Source: a bacterium 210917-DFI.7.65 (GTDB taxonomy: Bacteria; Bacillota; Clostridia; Oscillospirales; Oscillospiraceae). Taken from it: a DNA stretch of 64,000 bases. The notes beneath the pieces were generated by a model. It was not told the origin of the DNA. It did not search any database and saw nothing but the letters and a program-made list of their open reading frames with translations. The position numbers and the translations under genes are program-made. Of this stretch, positions 49,374-58,942 are shown piece by piece; position 1 is the first letter of the stretch; each line of letters opens with the position of its first letter. The stretch is from contig JAJCJJ010000001.1 in NCBI GenBank assembly GCA_020555865.1, positions 186,001 to 250,000 on the forward strand, read 5' to 3'.

Positions 49374-51269
49374 ATGGCAAAGAAACAATTCAAGGCCGAA
49401 TCCAAGCGCCTGCTGGACCTGATGATCAACTCGATCTACACCCACAAGGAAATTTTTCTGCGGGAACTGATCTCCAATGCCAGCGACGCCGAGGACAAGC
49501 TGTGCTATCTGGCGCTGACCGATGATCAGGTGGGACTGAGCCGGGGAGATTTCAAGATCGAGATCAAGGCTGATCCCGAGGCGCGGACACTGACTATCAC
49601 CGACAACGGTATCGGCATGAGCAAGGAGGACCTGGAAAACAATCTGGGCGTGATTGCATCTTCCGGTTCTTACCGTTTCCGTCAGGAAATGGCCGAAAAG
49701 GATGAAAAGACCGAGGATGTGGACATTATTGGCCAGTTCGGCGTGGGCTTTTATTCGGCGTTCATGGTGGCGGACACCATTACTGTAACCACAAAAAAAT
49801 ACGGCGAAGAACAGGCCTGGCAGTGGAAATCCTCCGGTGTGGACGGTTACACCATCACCGAGGCCGAGCGCGATGGTGTGGGTACCGATATTGTCATGCA
49901 CATCAAGGAAGACGCCGAGGGCGAGGATTATTCTGTGTTTTTGAAGGAGTATAAGCTCACGGAACTGATCCGCAAATACTCCGACTATATCCGCTACCCC
50001 ATTCGGATGGCAGTGACCAAGCATCAGCGCAAGGAAGGCTCCCCCGACGACAAGCCCGAATACGAGGATGTAAAAGAGGTTGAAACCATCAACAGCATGG
50101 TGCCCTTGTGGCAGCGCCGCAAAGGTGAGGTGACGGACGAAGAATACAACAAATTCTATCAGGAAAAATTCTTCGACTATGTGGCGCCCCAGCGCACCAT
50201 CCCCATCTCTGTGGAGGGCACTGTGACCTACAAGGCGCTGCTGTTCATTCCCGGCAAGACCCCTTATGATTTCTACACCAAGGACTATAAGAAAGGGCTG
50301 CAGCTCTATTCCGGCGGTGTGCTTATTATGGAGAACTGCGCCGACCTGCTGCCGGATTACCTGCGATTTGTCAAGGGTGTGGTGGATACGCCGGACGTGT
50401 CGCTGAACATTTCCCGCGAGATGCTCCAGCATGACCGGCAGCTGAAGGTTATCGCTGCCAACCTGAAAAAGAAGATCCTGGCGGAGCTGGCGAAAATGCT
50501 GCGCGAGGACCGGACGGGCTACGAAGCATTTTTCAAAAACTTCGGCCTTGATCTGAAGTACGGTGTGATTCAGAATTACGGAGCGAATAAGGACGAGCTG
50601 CAGGATCTGCTGCTGTTCCATTCCTCCACTGAGGAGACGCTGACCACGCTGTCCGAATACACTTCCCGTATGCCGGAGAGCCAGAAATATATTTACTATG
50701 CTGCCGGCGCCAGCCTGACCGCCATTGACTCCCTGCCCCAGACAGAACTGGTAAAAGCCAACCACATGGAGATTCTGTATTTTACCGAGCAGGCAGACGA
50801 ATTTTTGACGGAGGCGCTGCGCACCTATGGCGAAAAGCCGTTCCGCAGCGTGCTCAACGACGATCTGGGTCTGGAGAACAAGGAAGCTGAGGAGAGCGGC
50901 GAAGGCGACCACAGCGCTGTGCTGGACTTTGTCAAGGAAACTCTGGGCGATCAGATCAAAGAGGCGCGGCTGTCCAAGAAGCTGGTCAACCACCCTGTGT
51001 GCCTGACGGCCGAAGGCGGCGTCAGCTTTGAAATGGAAAAATACATGCAGGCCGTTCAGCCGGAGATGGGCGTCAAGGCGGAGCGCGTTCTGGAGCTGAA
51101 CGCGTCCCACAGCGCTTTCAAGGCGCTGGAAGCGGCGCTGGATGCCGGCGACAAGGACAAGGCAGCCGATTATATCCGCATCTTTTTTGCCCAGGCCCAG
51201 CTGATTGCGGGTCTGCCGCTGGAAAACCCGTCGGAGTATGCCGATCTGGTATGCAAACTGATGAAGTGA
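49374..51269 (+). CDS. htpG: Hsp90 chaperone HtpG
   Basis: 631 residues, full length. GHKL ATPase motifs ELISNASDAEDKL, DNGIGMSKEDLENNLG and GQFGVGFYSAFMVAD; middle domain with DTPDVSLNISREMLQ; C-terminal dimerisation domain. GGAGG lies 9 bases before the ATG. It refolds client proteins under stress. The upstream CIRCE places it in the HrcA regulon, unlike Bacillus subtilis htpG. Confidence 0.97.
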   Translation: MAKKQFKAESKRLLDLMINSIYTHKEIFLRELISNASDAEDKLCYLALTDDQVGLSRGDFKIEIKADPEARTLTITDNGIGMSKEDLENNLGVIASSGSYRFRQEMAEKDEKTEDVDIIGQFGVGFYSAFMVADTITVTTKKYGEEQAWQWKSSGVDGYTITEAERDGVGTDIVMHIKEDAEGEDYSVFLKEYKLTELIRKYSDYIRYPIRMAVTKHQRKEGSPDDKPEYEDVKEVETINSMVPLWQRRKGEVTDEEYNKFYQEKFFDYVAPQRTIPISVEGTVTYKALLFIPGKTPYDFYTKDYKKGLQLYSGGVLIMENCADLLPDYLRFVKGVVDTPDVSLNISREMLQHDRQLKVIAANLKKKILAELAKMLREDRTGYEAFFKNFGLDLKYGVIQNYGANKDELQDLLLFHSSTEETLTTLSEYTSRMPESQKYIYYAAGASLTAIDSLPQTELVKANHMEILYFTEQADEFLTEALRTYGEKPFRSVLNDDLGLENKEAEESGEGDHSAVLDFVKETLGDQIKEARLSKKLVNHPVCLTAEGGVSFEMEKYMQAVQPEMGVKAERVLELNASHSAFKALEAALDAGDKDKAADYIRIFFAQAQLIAGLPLENPSEYADLVCKLMK

Positions 51270-51321
51270 TACAGAGCGGGACTTGCCGCGCGGAAGCTGC
51301 GGACTGCTTTGGATGAAATGA

Positions 51322-51354
51322 AAAGAAGGGGGGCAAAAGCCCCCTTCTTTGCTT
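51322..51354 (+). terminator. Terminator of htpG
   Basis: Perfect 11-bp stem AAAGAAGGGGG/CCCCCTTCTTT with a 7-base loop, then GCTTTT. A-rich on the other side, so possibly bidirectional. Confidence 0.85.
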
Positions 51355-51374
51355 TTGGGAATGATGCGGCGGAC

Positions 51375-51641
51375 TTATAAAAAATCGTGCTGCGCCCCGC
51401 CGTCGCTGTCCAGCTTTTCCAGTACACAGACGATGGCTTCGATGCGCTGGAAACACTCTGCATCGGAGAGTGTGGGATCAGAGATGATTTCTTTGATCTG
51501 CCGGAGCGCCTGAAAACAGCGCAGTTCCACCAGCTGCGCTGGATTTTGCTGCAGCGTGGGAAAGGAAATCTGCATGGGATATTGCGAAAGAGGTTTCGTA
51601 AGAAGTTCTTGATAAAATGTTTCTTCTATGAGTGCTGTCAT
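51375..51641 (-). CDS. Small helical protein divergent from an XRE gene
   Basis: 88 residues starting MTALIEETFYQELLTKPLSQ at the ATG at 51641 (GAGGTG 6 bases upstream). All-helical and acidic; no family recognised. It shares a palindromic operator region with the XRE gene at 51739 and is probably its co-regulated partner. Confidence 0.7.
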   Translation of the reverse strand: MTALIEETFYQELLTKPLSQYPMQISFPTLQQNPAQLVELRCFQALRQIKEIISDPTLSDAECFQRIEAIVCVLEKLDSDGGAQHDFL

Positions 51642-51660
51642 ATTTCTCACCTCTAACGGA

Positions 51661-51688
51661 TATTTTACTATCGAATGATAGTAAAATA
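51661..51688. promoter_or_regulatory. Palindromic operator of the XRE module
   Basis: Perfect 12-bp arms TATTTTACTATC/GATAGTAAAATA with a GAAT centre. A second half-site TTCGATAGTA lies at 51699-51708, two helical turns away. Confidence 0.75.
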
Positions 51689-51738
51689 AACATCATTGTT
51701 CGATAGTACATAAAGTAGGGCATGAGGTGAATGCTTTT

Positions 51739-51960
51739 ATGTACTATCCGCGACTGAAAGATCTGCGTGAGGACAACGACCTGAAACAGAAAGAGATCGC
51801 TGCATTTCTGGGAATTGACCAGCGGGTATACAGCAATTATGAGACCGGGAAACGTGAAATTCCGGTGCATTTGCTGTTGAAACTGGCAGAATACTACCAT
51901 ACCAGTACGGACTATATTCTGGGGCTGACGGATGATCCATACACGGAGCGCTCCAAATAA
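51739..51960 (+). CDS. XRE-family regulator (short)
   Basis: 73 residues starting MYYPRLKDLREDNDLKQKEI. XRE helix-turn-helix LKQKEIAAFLGIDQRVYSNY, ending YHTSTDYILGLTDDPYTE. Closely similar in length and layout to the XRE gene at 40003-40224. GAGGTG precedes the ATG. Likely autorepressor of the divergent pair. Confidence 0.88.
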   Translation: MYYPRLKDLREDNDLKQKEIAAFLGIDQRVYSNYETGKREIPVHLLLKLAEYYHTSTDYILGLTDDPYTERSK

Positions 51961-51996
51961 AGCGGATTTCTTTTTTGAAAAAAATGAAAAAGGCTC

Positions 51997-52025
51997 TTGA
52001 CAAACGACAGGTGGTTTAGTATACT
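51997..52025 (+). promoter_or_regulatory. Near-consensus promoter of the T-box operon
   Basis: TTGACA (51997-52002), 17-base spacer, TATACT (52020-52025). Confidence 0.85.
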
Positions 52026-52031
52026 AAAGCA

Positions 52032-52352
52032 CACAAAGCAACAAACCAAACCTTTGAGAAAGAGAAGTAAGCAGAGCCATGGGATGTAAAGCGAGCCTTG
52101 GGCGGTGGAAGCAAGGCCTGAACATTCTGCTGAATGGGCTTTTGAGGGCGGCTTGAACCGGGACTGTTCCCGCAGTAGATGCCGACGGGTTCCCACCCGT
52201 TATCCATCGGGACACATATGATGGTATGTGGTGCGAGCGGACGCCGCGAGGCGTCAATTTGGGTGGTATCGCAGAAGCGAAGCGGCTTTTGTCCCATGGT
52301 TGGGGCGGAGGCTGTTTTTCTTTTATCCGAAAGGGCTGCCGGCAACAGCATT
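52032..52352 (+). promoter_or_regulatory. T-box riboswitch, probably tRNA-Trp responsive
   Basis: The leader contains the T-box core AATTTGGGTGGTATCGCAG at 52256-52274 and the upstream Stem I region (GAGAAAGAG, GCGAGCCTTGGGCGGTGGAA). A candidate specifier TGG lies in CTGAATGGGC at 52135-52137. A G-U-rich terminator stem ends in TTTTTCTTTT near 52343. It would read uncharged tRNA and open the ABC transporter operon. Confidence 0.85.
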
Positions 52353-52396
52353 TCTCCATCTGCCATCCCAAATTTCTGTTTAAAGGAGAAAAAACC

Positions 52397-53434
52397 ATGA
52401 AAAAGAACACGATGAAAAAGTTAACGGCTCTGACCTGCGCCGGCGCAATGTCCCTGTCCCTGGCGGCCTGCGGAAGCGGCGGCAATTCGGACCCCTCCTC
52501 TTCCGGCGAGGCCGGCGGCGCGGAAGGCGTGAAGATTGGCATTCTGCAATATGCCCAGCATCCTTCGCTGGATAACTGTTATGAAGGTGTGCTGCAGGGG
52601 CTGGCCGAGGCCGGTTACACGGATGGGGAAAACGGCGTGAGTATTGAGTTCCAGAATGCCAACGGCAGTACTTCCGACGCCGACCTGATGGCAAAGACCA
52701 TGGTGTCCACCGGCTGCGATATGATCATTGCCGTTGCCACGCCTGCCGCTATGAGCGCTTATGCTGCAGCCAAAGATGCGGACGTGCCCGTAATTTACGC
52801 TGCGGCTTCCGATCCCATCGGTTCTGGTCTTGCCAAAGATCTTAATGCTCCGGAAACCGGCGCTTCGGGCACCAAAGACGCGCTGAATCTGGAGGGCCAG
52901 ATGAAAATGATCCGTGCGTTTTTACCTGAGGCGGACACCATCGGTATCCTGTATACCACCAGCGAACCCAATTCCGTGGCGCATCTGAAAACGTTCCAGG
53001 AGCTGGCGCCGGACTATGGGTTTACCATCGAAGCGGTGGGCATCACCAATGAATCCGAAGTGGCTTCCGGTGCGGCGACTCTGGTGGCCAAAGGCGTGGA
53101 CTGTGTGAACAATTTCACCGACAACAATGTGGTCAACAACCTTTCCACGCTGCTCCATGCCACCGACGAGGCCGGCATACCCGTGTTCGGTTCGGAGGAG
53201 GAGCAGGTGCGCAACGGCTGCGTGGCTTCGGAATCGCTGGATTATGTGGCTCTGGGCGCGGAAACCGGCGCGATGGCGGCCGCTGTGCTCAGCGGCGAGG
53301 CAGATATTATGACGCTGCCCGTTTCCGTGGTGGCCGAATCCACACCGGTCTATTCCGCGGCCAACTGTGCCAAGTTCGGCATCACGCTGCCGGAGGGATA
53401 CAGCTCCGCCGCCAATCTCGATGAGGCGGAATAA
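52397..53434 (+). CDS. trpX: ABC transporter substrate-binding lipoprotein (TrpX-like)
   Basis: 345 residues, AAAGGAG upstream. Lipoprotein signal with lipobox LAAC at 22-25. The mature part is the periplasmic-binding family PF04392 (VKIGILQYAQHPSLDNCYEG, IIAVATPAAMSAYAAAK, VPVIYAAASDPIGSGL). Homologues with this permease/ATPase order under Trp T-boxes are called TrpXYZ. Substrate tryptophan is inferred from leader and family. Confidence 0.85.
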   Translation: MKKNTMKKLTALTCAGAMSLSLAACGSGGNSDPSSSGEAGGAEGVKIGILQYAQHPSLDNCYEGVLQGLAEAGYTDGENGVSIEFQNANGSTSDADLMAKTMVSTGCDMIIAVATPAAMSAYAAAKDADVPVIYAAASDPIGSGLAKDLNAPETGASGTKDALNLEGQMKMIRAFLPEADTIGILYTTSEPNSVAHLKTFQELAPDYGFTIEAVGITNESEVASGAATLVAKGVDCVNNFTDNNVVNNLSTLLHATDEAGIPVFGSEEEQVRNGCVASESLDYVALGAETGAMAAAVLSGEADIMTLPVSVVAESTPVYSAANCAKFGITLPEGYSSAANLDEAE

Positions 53435-53535
53435 AACGGAAATTTGTACATTTGCCTGCCGGGAAAGGCGCCTTTCCCGGCAGTTCTCCCTTTTCTCCGC
53501 AAGGGCGGAAAAAGGCAAACAGGAGGTAGAACGAT

Positions 53536-54456
53536 ATGGACGTCATCCTTTCCCTGCTCCAAAACGTCCTGGAGGAAGGCTTCATCTACGGCATTGTAGC
53601 CATGGGTGTATATATTACCTATAAAATACTGGATTTCCCGGATCTGTCGGTGGACGGCACCTTTCCGTTAGGCTGCGCCGTCACGGCAGCGATGATCGTG
53701 GCCGGCGTCAATCCCTGGCTGGCCTGCATTGCCTCTTTTGTGGCCGGCGCACTGGCTGGCTGCGTTACGGGGCTGCTCCATGTGCGGCTACGCGTTACCG
53801 ATCTGCTTTCGGGCATTATTGTGATGACGGCCTGCTGGTCCGTGAATCTGATTATTTTGGGGGCCAACCAGCCCAATCCTCTTGCGGGCAATTCGCTGCT
53901 GCAGTTTTACAATCAGCCCACCATTTTTACGTCTTTCCCCATGACGCTGCTGCCCGATGCACTGTACCGCTGCCGGGTGCTGATCCTGGCCGCTGTGCTG
54001 GCCATTGTGGTCAAAGTGCTGATGGATGCGTTTTTGCGCACCAAGGGCGGTATGCTGCTGCGGGCGGCGGGGGACAATCCCCAGTTCGTCACGTCTTTGG
54101 GTCGTGACCAGGGGAATATGAAAATTCTGGGTCTTGCCATCGGCAACGGCTGCACGGCTCTGGCCGGCTCCATTCTGGCCCAGCAGGCCGAAAGCGCCAC
54201 GGTGTCCATCGGCACCGGTATGGTGGTACAGGCGCTGGCCTCTGTCATCATCGGCGCCAGCGTTTTTGGACGCATCCGCCGTCTCAAGCCCACTTCGGCG
54301 GTGCTGCTGGGCACCATCCTCTACAAGGCGGTGCTGCTGATCGCCATGCTGTGGCTGCCGGCGGTGTTCCTGAAGCTGACCATGGCGGCGCTGTTTGTGG
54401 CGGCGCTGCTGACCGACCGCATTGGAAAGAAGAAGGGGGGCGTTGTTCATGGCTGA
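53536..54456 (+). CDS. trpY: ABC transporter permease (TrpY-like)
   Basis: 306 residues with eight or nine predicted helices. Family signs: YITYKILDFPDLSVDGTFPL and DNPQFVTSLGRDQGNMKILG, shared with the branched-chain-type permeases that pair with PF04392 binding proteins. AGGAGG precedes the ATG. The 101-base gap after trpX holds a hairpin of GGAAAGGCGCCTTTCC type (around 53462-53480). It overlaps the ATPase gene by 8 bases. Confidence 0.88.
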   Translation: MDVILSLLQNVLEEGFIYGIVAMGVYITYKILDFPDLSVDGTFPLGCAVTAAMIVAGVNPWLACIASFVAGALAGCVTGLLHVRLRVTDLLSGIIVMTACWSVNLIILGANQPNPLAGNSLLQFYNQPTIFTSFPMTLLPDALYRCRVLILAAVLAIVVKVLMDAFLRTKGGMLLRAAGDNPQFVTSLGRDQGNMKILGLAIGNGCTALAGSILAQQAESATVSIGTGMVVQALASVIIGASVFGRIRRLKPTSAVLLGTILYKAVLLIAMLWLPAVFLKLTMAALFVAALLTDRIGKKKGGVVHG

Positions 54457-55264
54457 GGAAACCAAACGCGGCGGTGCGCCGCAGGAAGCGCTGCTGGAAC
54501 TGCGCCATATCCGCAAGGTGTTCAACGCCGGCACCGTCAGCGAAATGGAAGTCTTTCATGATTTCTCCCTGACCATTCACAAGGGTGAATTTATTTCCGT
54601 GGTGGGCTCCAACGGATCGGGCAAAACCACCACGCTGAACCTGCTTTGCGGCTCCCTGACGCCGGATGCGGGGCAGATTCTTCTCCATGGAACAGATATT
54701 ACAAAAATGCCGGAGTACAAACGTGCGGCGTTTTTTGGCCGAGTGTTTCAGGACCCGGCCAAGGGCACCTGTCCAACCATGACCATCTTGGAGAATATGT
54801 CTCTGGCGGATAACAAAGGCAGGCCCTTTGGTTTGGGCCGCGGCGTGAACCGGAAAAAGCTGGACGAGTACAAACAGCAGCTGGAGCTGCTGCACCTGGG
54901 GCTGGAGGATAAGATCGACCTGCCTGTAGGGGTGCTCTCTGGCGGTCAGCGTCAGGCGCTGGCGCTGCTGATCTCCACCATGACGCCCATCGAACTGCTG
55001 GTGCTGGACGAGCACACTGCTGCCCTGGACCCCAAAAGCAGCGAAAACGTCATGGAACTGACGGACCGTATCGTGCGTGAAAAGCAGCTCTCGGCCATTA
55101 TGGTTACCCACAATCTGCGTTTTGCCGTGGAATATGGCACCCGTCTGCTGATGATGGACAAAGGCGCCTGCGTCATTGATTCCGGTCCCGACGGAAAAGC
55201 GGATTACAAGATCGACGATCTGCTGCACACGTTCAACCAGATTTCCATTGAATGCGGAAATTGA
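54449..55264 (+). CDS. trpZ: ABC transporter ATP-binding protein (TrpZ-like)
   Basis: 271 residues from the ATG at 54449. Walker A GSNGSGKTT, Q-loop FQDPAKGTCPTMT, ABC signature LSGGQRQALALL, Walker B LLVLDEHTAALD, H-loop MVTHNLRFA. Energises the transporter. It starts before the permease stop, so stoichiometry is probably set by coupling. Confidence 0.9.
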   Translation: MAEETKRGGAPQEALLELRHIRKVFNAGTVSEMEVFHDFSLTIHKGEFISVVGSNGSGKTTTLNLLCGSLTPDAGQILLHGTDITKMPEYKRAAFFGRVFQDPAKGTCPTMTILENMSLADNKGRPFGLGRGVNRKKLDEYKQQLELLHLGLEDKIDLPVGVLSGGQRQALALLISTMTPIELLVLDEHTAALDPKSSENVMELTDRIVREKQLSAIMVTHNLRFAVEYGTRLLMMDKGACVIDSGPDGKADYKIDDLLHTFNQISIECGN

Positions 55265-55280
55265 ACTGCTGCTATATTCA

Positions 55281-55326
55281 GAAGACTGCTCCCTTCCAGC
55301 CTAAACGCTGGAAGGGAGCAGTCTTC
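55281..55326. terminator. Perfect 20-bp hairpin between convergent genes
   Basis: Arms 55281-55300 and 55307-55326 pair over all 20 bases around CTAAAC. There is no clear T-run on either side. It likely acts as a bidirectional terminator between trpZ and the GNAT gene. Confidence 0.7.
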
Positions 55327-55361
55327 ATACCATTTTGCAGTGCAGATCAAAGACGCTCTGC

Positions 55362-55901
55362 TTAGCATTTTTTCTCATAGCCGTATTCATGCAGCACAAG
55401 GGTCTCGTCGATTACTTCGTCGTAAACGCCGGGCCTGCGCACAAAACCGCTTTTTTCATAAAGACGCAGCGCCGGCGTATTGCAGTCCACCACGAAAAGC
55501 CGCAGATCTTCCGCGCCGCGCTGCCGCGCTGTGCGGCACGCCTGTGATAGCATATACCCGCCGATCCCTTTGCCCATATAACGGACATTCACGGCAAAAC
55601 GATCCAGATAAAGGGCCTTTGCGCCGGAATGCTCCCAATCAATGTGTGCTGCGCCTGCATTCTCGCCGCACAGGGCAAAGGCGGATACGATGTCCAAGCG
55701 GTGCAGCAGAAGGTACAGCCGGCCGTTTCGGATGTCTTCCTCCAGAAAATCGCAGGGATAGCGCTCGTCCCATATCTCGATGCGTTGGGCGTTCATGTGA
55801 TGCACGATTTTCCGGTAAACCGTTTTGATCTGCGGAAGATCCTGCATGGCGGCTGCCCGGAATGTCAAAGGGAGGTTTGCCGCTGGCCTTTCACTCAGCA
55901 T
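55362..55901 (-). CDS. GNAT-family N-acetyltransferase
   Basis: 179 residues. Acetyl-CoA motif VNVRYMGKGIGGYMLSQACR and the terminal NTPALRLYEKSGFVRR are typical GNAT elements. The acceptor substrate is unknown. It overlaps the end of metH by 11 bases and is translated with it. Confidence 0.88.
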   Translation of the reverse strand: MLSERPAANLPLTFRAAAMQDLPQIKTVYRKIVHHMNAQRIEIWDERYPCDFLEEDIRNGRLYLLLHRLDIVSAFALCGENAGAAHIDWEHSGAKALYLDRFAVNVRYMGKGIGGYMLSQACRTARQRGAEDLRLFVVDCNTPALRLYEKSGFVRRPGVYDEVIDETLVLHEYGYEKKC

Positions 55902-58299
55902 GGCGTCTTCCCTCTGGTGCGTTTTGGGAAAAGACCTCCTCGGCGTAGCGTACTGTGCTCATGGCATCCCGGCCGTAAAAATCCGCGCCGATCTGACGGG
56001 CATAGCTGGCCGTGAGCACTGCGCCGCCCACGGCCACGCGGCAGGTGGGCCGCTCCTGCCGCAGCAGGCGGATGGTTTCTTCCATGTAAGGTACGGTGGT
56101 GGTCATCAAAGCGCTCAGCCCAACGAAGTCGATGCCTTCCCGCCGGGCGGTTTCCACTATGGTTTCCGGGGCCACATCCTTGCCCAGATCCAGCACGTCA
56201 AAGCCATAGTTTTCCAACAGGGTTTTCACAATATTTTTGCCAATGTCATGCACATCGCCCTTCACGGTGGCCAGAATCAGACGCCCTTTGCTTTCCTGGG
56301 CTGTGCCGGAGGCGTTCAGGTGCGCCTTGAGCACGTCAAAGGAAGCTTTGGCTGCATCAGCGCTCATCAGCAGCTGGGGGAGAAATACGGTTTTTGCCTC
56401 GAACCCCGCGCCCACCTCATCCAAAGCAGGGATCAGCTCGCCGTCGATGATCGAAAGGGGGGCGGTGCCGGCGGCCAGCAGGGCTTTGGTTTCCTCTGCG
56501 GCCTCATGGGACAACCCCTTCAAAACGGCCCGGCGCAGCGTCCGCTCCTGGCTGGACGGCGCGGGGGTGGGAGTTTCTGCCGCGGCGCTGTAGTGAGCCA
56601 CATAGGCCGCGCAGTGGTCGTCAAAACCCAGCAGGGCACAATAGGAACGATAGGCGTCCATAATGGCGGCCTCGCCGGGATTGACGATGCCGGCGGACAG
56701 GCCACGGCCCATGGCCAGCGTGAAAAATGCTGCGGTAATTTTTTCGCGGCGGGGCAGGCCGAAAGAGATGTTGGATACGCCCAGCACGGTCTGCATGCCG
56801 AGCCGGTGGCGCACATAGTCCAGCGTTTCCAGCGCCACGGCGGCATTGTCCGGACCGGTGCTGACGGTCATTGCCAGTGCGTCCACGATCAGATCCTGTT
56901 CAGATAGACCATAGGTTTTGGCGGTGGCCAGAATTTTTTCGGCGATGGCGATGCGCCCTGCGGCGGTGGAAGGGATACCGCCTTCGTCCAGTGTCAGGGC
57001 CACCACAGCCGCGCCGTACTTCTTGGCCAGCGGGAAGACGGCGGCCATGCTCTCTGCGCCGCCGTTGACGGAGTTGATCAGGGGGCGGCCGTTGTAGATG
57101 CGCAGCGCGCGCTCCAGGGCCACGGGATCTGAGGTGTCCAGCTGCAGCGGCAGATCGCATACAGCCTGCACTGCCTGCACGGCCCGGCAGAGCATGTCCG
57201 GCTCGTCGATCTCGGGCAGGCCCACATTGAGATCCAGAATCTGTGCCCCGGCGTCGGCCTGGGCCAGGGCTTCGCGGCAAAGATAGTCCATATCGTTCCG
57301 GCGCAGCGCTTCTTTCAGAGCTTTTTTGCCGGTAGGATTCAGTCGTTCACCGATGATGAGGGGGGCGCGGCCAAGCTCTGCGGTATGGGTGTAAGAGGCG
57401 GCCAGCGTATGCCGGTGCGCGGGCGGCGGTACGACAGTACAGCCGCGGCAGGCGCGCACCATGGCGGAAATATGCTCCGGCGTGGTGCCGCAGCAGCCGC
57501 CCACAATAGCGGCGCCGGCCTCCAGCAGAGCGCGGCAGTCTGCGGCAAAGTCCTCCGGTTCCACCAAATAGCAGGTCTGCCCCTCTACCACCACGGGCAG
57601 CCCGGCATTGGCGCTGACAGCGATGGGAAGGGAGCACGCTGCGCGCAGCTGCGGCAGCAGAGCCAGCATCTGTTTCGGGCCAAGGCCGCAGTTCAGGCCG
57701 ATCACGTTGGCGCCCAAGCCCTCTACCACGGCGGCTGCGGCAGGGATATCCGCGCCGGTGAGCAGCTTCCCGCTTTCATCAAAGGTCAGCGACACCAGTA
57801 CTGGCAGCGTGGAATGCTCTTTGGCTGCCAGCAGCGCCGCTTTGGTTTCGTAGATGTCGCTCATGGTTTCAATGACGATCAGGTCGGCCCCGGCGGCTGT
57901 GCCGGCCTCAATCTGTTCGGCATAAGCAGCATAGGCGTCCTCAAAATCCAGATCGCCGTATGGTTTGAGCAGCTTTCCTGTGGAGCCGATATCCAGCGCT
58001 ACCCAGGCACAGTTCTCTGCTGCCTCTTTGGCCAGACGCACACCGGCGGCAATCAGCTCGGCAGAGCGGGGCGCCCAGTCCTCCAGCTTGTAGCGATTGG
58101 CGCCGAAAGTGTTGGCCAGGAGAATGTCGGCTCCGGCGGCGCGGTAGGCGCGGTGAATGTCGCGCAGGACTTCCGGATGGGTGATGTTCCAGCTTTCCGG
58201 CAGCTCGCCCGGGCTGAGGCCCCGGCTTTGCAGCAGCGTGCCCATGGCGCCGTCAAAAAACATCGGGCGTGTATTCAGCGCTTCTAAAAATGACTGCAT
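55891..58299 (-). CDS. metH: Cobalamin-dependent methionine synthase, lacking the reactivation domain
   Basis: 802 residues. The homocysteine-binding domain (about 1-290) has zinc cysteines in GLNCG and GGCCGTTPEH. The pterin-binding domain (about 310-560) starts at ERLNPTGKKALKEALR. The B12 cap and Rossmann domains (about 590-800) contain VHDIGKNIV with the cobalt-ligand His. It transfers methyl from methyl-THF to homocysteine. The C-terminal AdoMet reactivation domain is absent and is supplied by the next gene upstream. Confidence 0.95.
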   Translation of the reverse strand: MQSFLEALNTRPMFFDGAMGTLLQSRGLSPGELPESWNITHPEVLRDIHRAYRAAGADILLANTFGANRYKLEDWAPRSAELIAAGVRLAKEAAENCAWVALDIGSTGKLLKPYGDLDFEDAYAAYAEQIEAGTAAGADLIVIETMSDIYETKAALLAAKEHSTLPVLVSLTFDESGKLLTGADIPAAAAVVEGLGANVIGLNCGLGPKQMLALLPQLRAACSLPIAVSANAGLPVVVEGQTCYLVEPEDFAADCRALLEAGAAIVGGCCGTTPEHISAMVRACRGCTVVPPPAHRHTLAASYTHTAELGRAPLIIGERLNPTGKKALKEALRRNDMDYLCREALAQADAGAQILDLNVGLPEIDEPDMLCRAVQAVQAVCDLPLQLDTSDPVALERALRIYNGRPLINSVNGGAESMAAVFPLAKKYGAAVVALTLDEGGIPSTAAGRIAIAEKILATAKTYGLSEQDLIVDALAMTVSTGPDNAAVALETLDYVRHRLGMQTVLGVSNISFGLPRREKITAAFFTLAMGRGLSAGIVNPGEAAIMDAYRSYCALLGFDDHCAAYVAHYSAAAETPTPAPSSQERTLRRAVLKGLSHEAAEETKALLAAGTAPLSIIDGELIPALDEVGAGFEAKTVFLPQLLMSADAAKASFDVLKAHLNASGTAQESKGRLILATVKGDVHDIGKNIVKTLLENYGFDVLDLGKDVAPETIVETARREGIDFVGLSALMTTTVPYMEETIRLLRQERPTCRVAVGGAVLTASYARQIGADFYGRDAMSTVRYAEEVFSQNAPEGRRHAE

Positions 58300-58303
58300 G
58301 GCG

Positions 58304-58942
58304 TTATCCTTCCCGCCGGAAGGGGCAGTCTATCCTGCCGCAGTTCCGGCATTTGCGAAAACTTTTTTTGGGTTCGGCGGAGATCCCGATCACTGCGGTG
58401 ACAGACTTGCTGGGGGTCATAATGAAATGTTCATTCAAACTAAGCCCCAGCCGTTTAGGCAGTTCCAGCAGGCGGAAAAAATCCGCCTGCCGGGAAAGAG
58501 ACAGGTCGCCGTAGCCCGGCGAATAGCGGGGACGCAGGTACAGCCCCCGTGCTTCGTACTCGGTGCTCAGAGCCTCCTGCACATCGTCGCAGTATTGTTC
58601 GATCATGGCCGCGCCGGCAGCGTGCACCATAGAGCCCCGCGCCATGGAGCGCAGGCTTTCCATGCGGGCCATACGGTCCGCCTCTACGCCCAGGGTAGCG
58701 GCGAACAGCAGCAGGGAAGAGCAGCCTTTCAGGTGTCGGACAAGGTCGGTGCCATCAAACGTTATGCCGCCGAAGGAAACGGAGGTGTCCGCCACGGAGC
58801 AGGGGTATTCCTGCCATACGGACCGGGGCGTTATACACTGTTCCATACTCTGGCATACGCTGCGCACTTCGGCGCACAGAGGCTCTTCGGCCCGGGATAC
58901 GCCCAGATAGCGCAGGACTTCGTTCTCCGGAATGACGGTCAT
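58304..58942 (-). CDS. Methionine synthase reactivation-domain protein
   Basis: 212 residues. The motifs YLRPRYSPGYGDLSLSRQ and IMTPSKSVTAVIGI are those of the AdoMet-binding activation domain of MetH, here as a separate protein. Its C-terminus has a CRNCGRIDCPF cysteine motif. It would remethylate oxidised cob(II)alamin. It lies 4 bases upstream of metH and overlaps metF by 4. Confidence 0.92.
   Translation of the reverse strand: MTVIPENEVLRYLGVSRAEEPLCAEVRSVCQSMEQCITPRSVWQEYPCSVADTSVSFGGITFDGTDLVRHLKGCSSLLLFAATLGVEADRMARMESLRSMARGSMVHAAGAAMIEQYCDDVQEALSTEYEARGLYLRPRYSPGYGDLSLSRQADFFRLLELPKRLGLSLNEHFIMTPSKSVTAVIGISAEPKKSFRKCRNCGRIDCPFRREG

Noticed and set aside
49308..51110. 600-codon open frame on the minus strand opposite htpG
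   Set aside because: It is the antisense of a confidently identified htpG; no ribosome site and no recognisable domain.
55825..56907. 360-codon plus-strand frame opposite metH
   Set aside because: Antisense of metH, no start signals.
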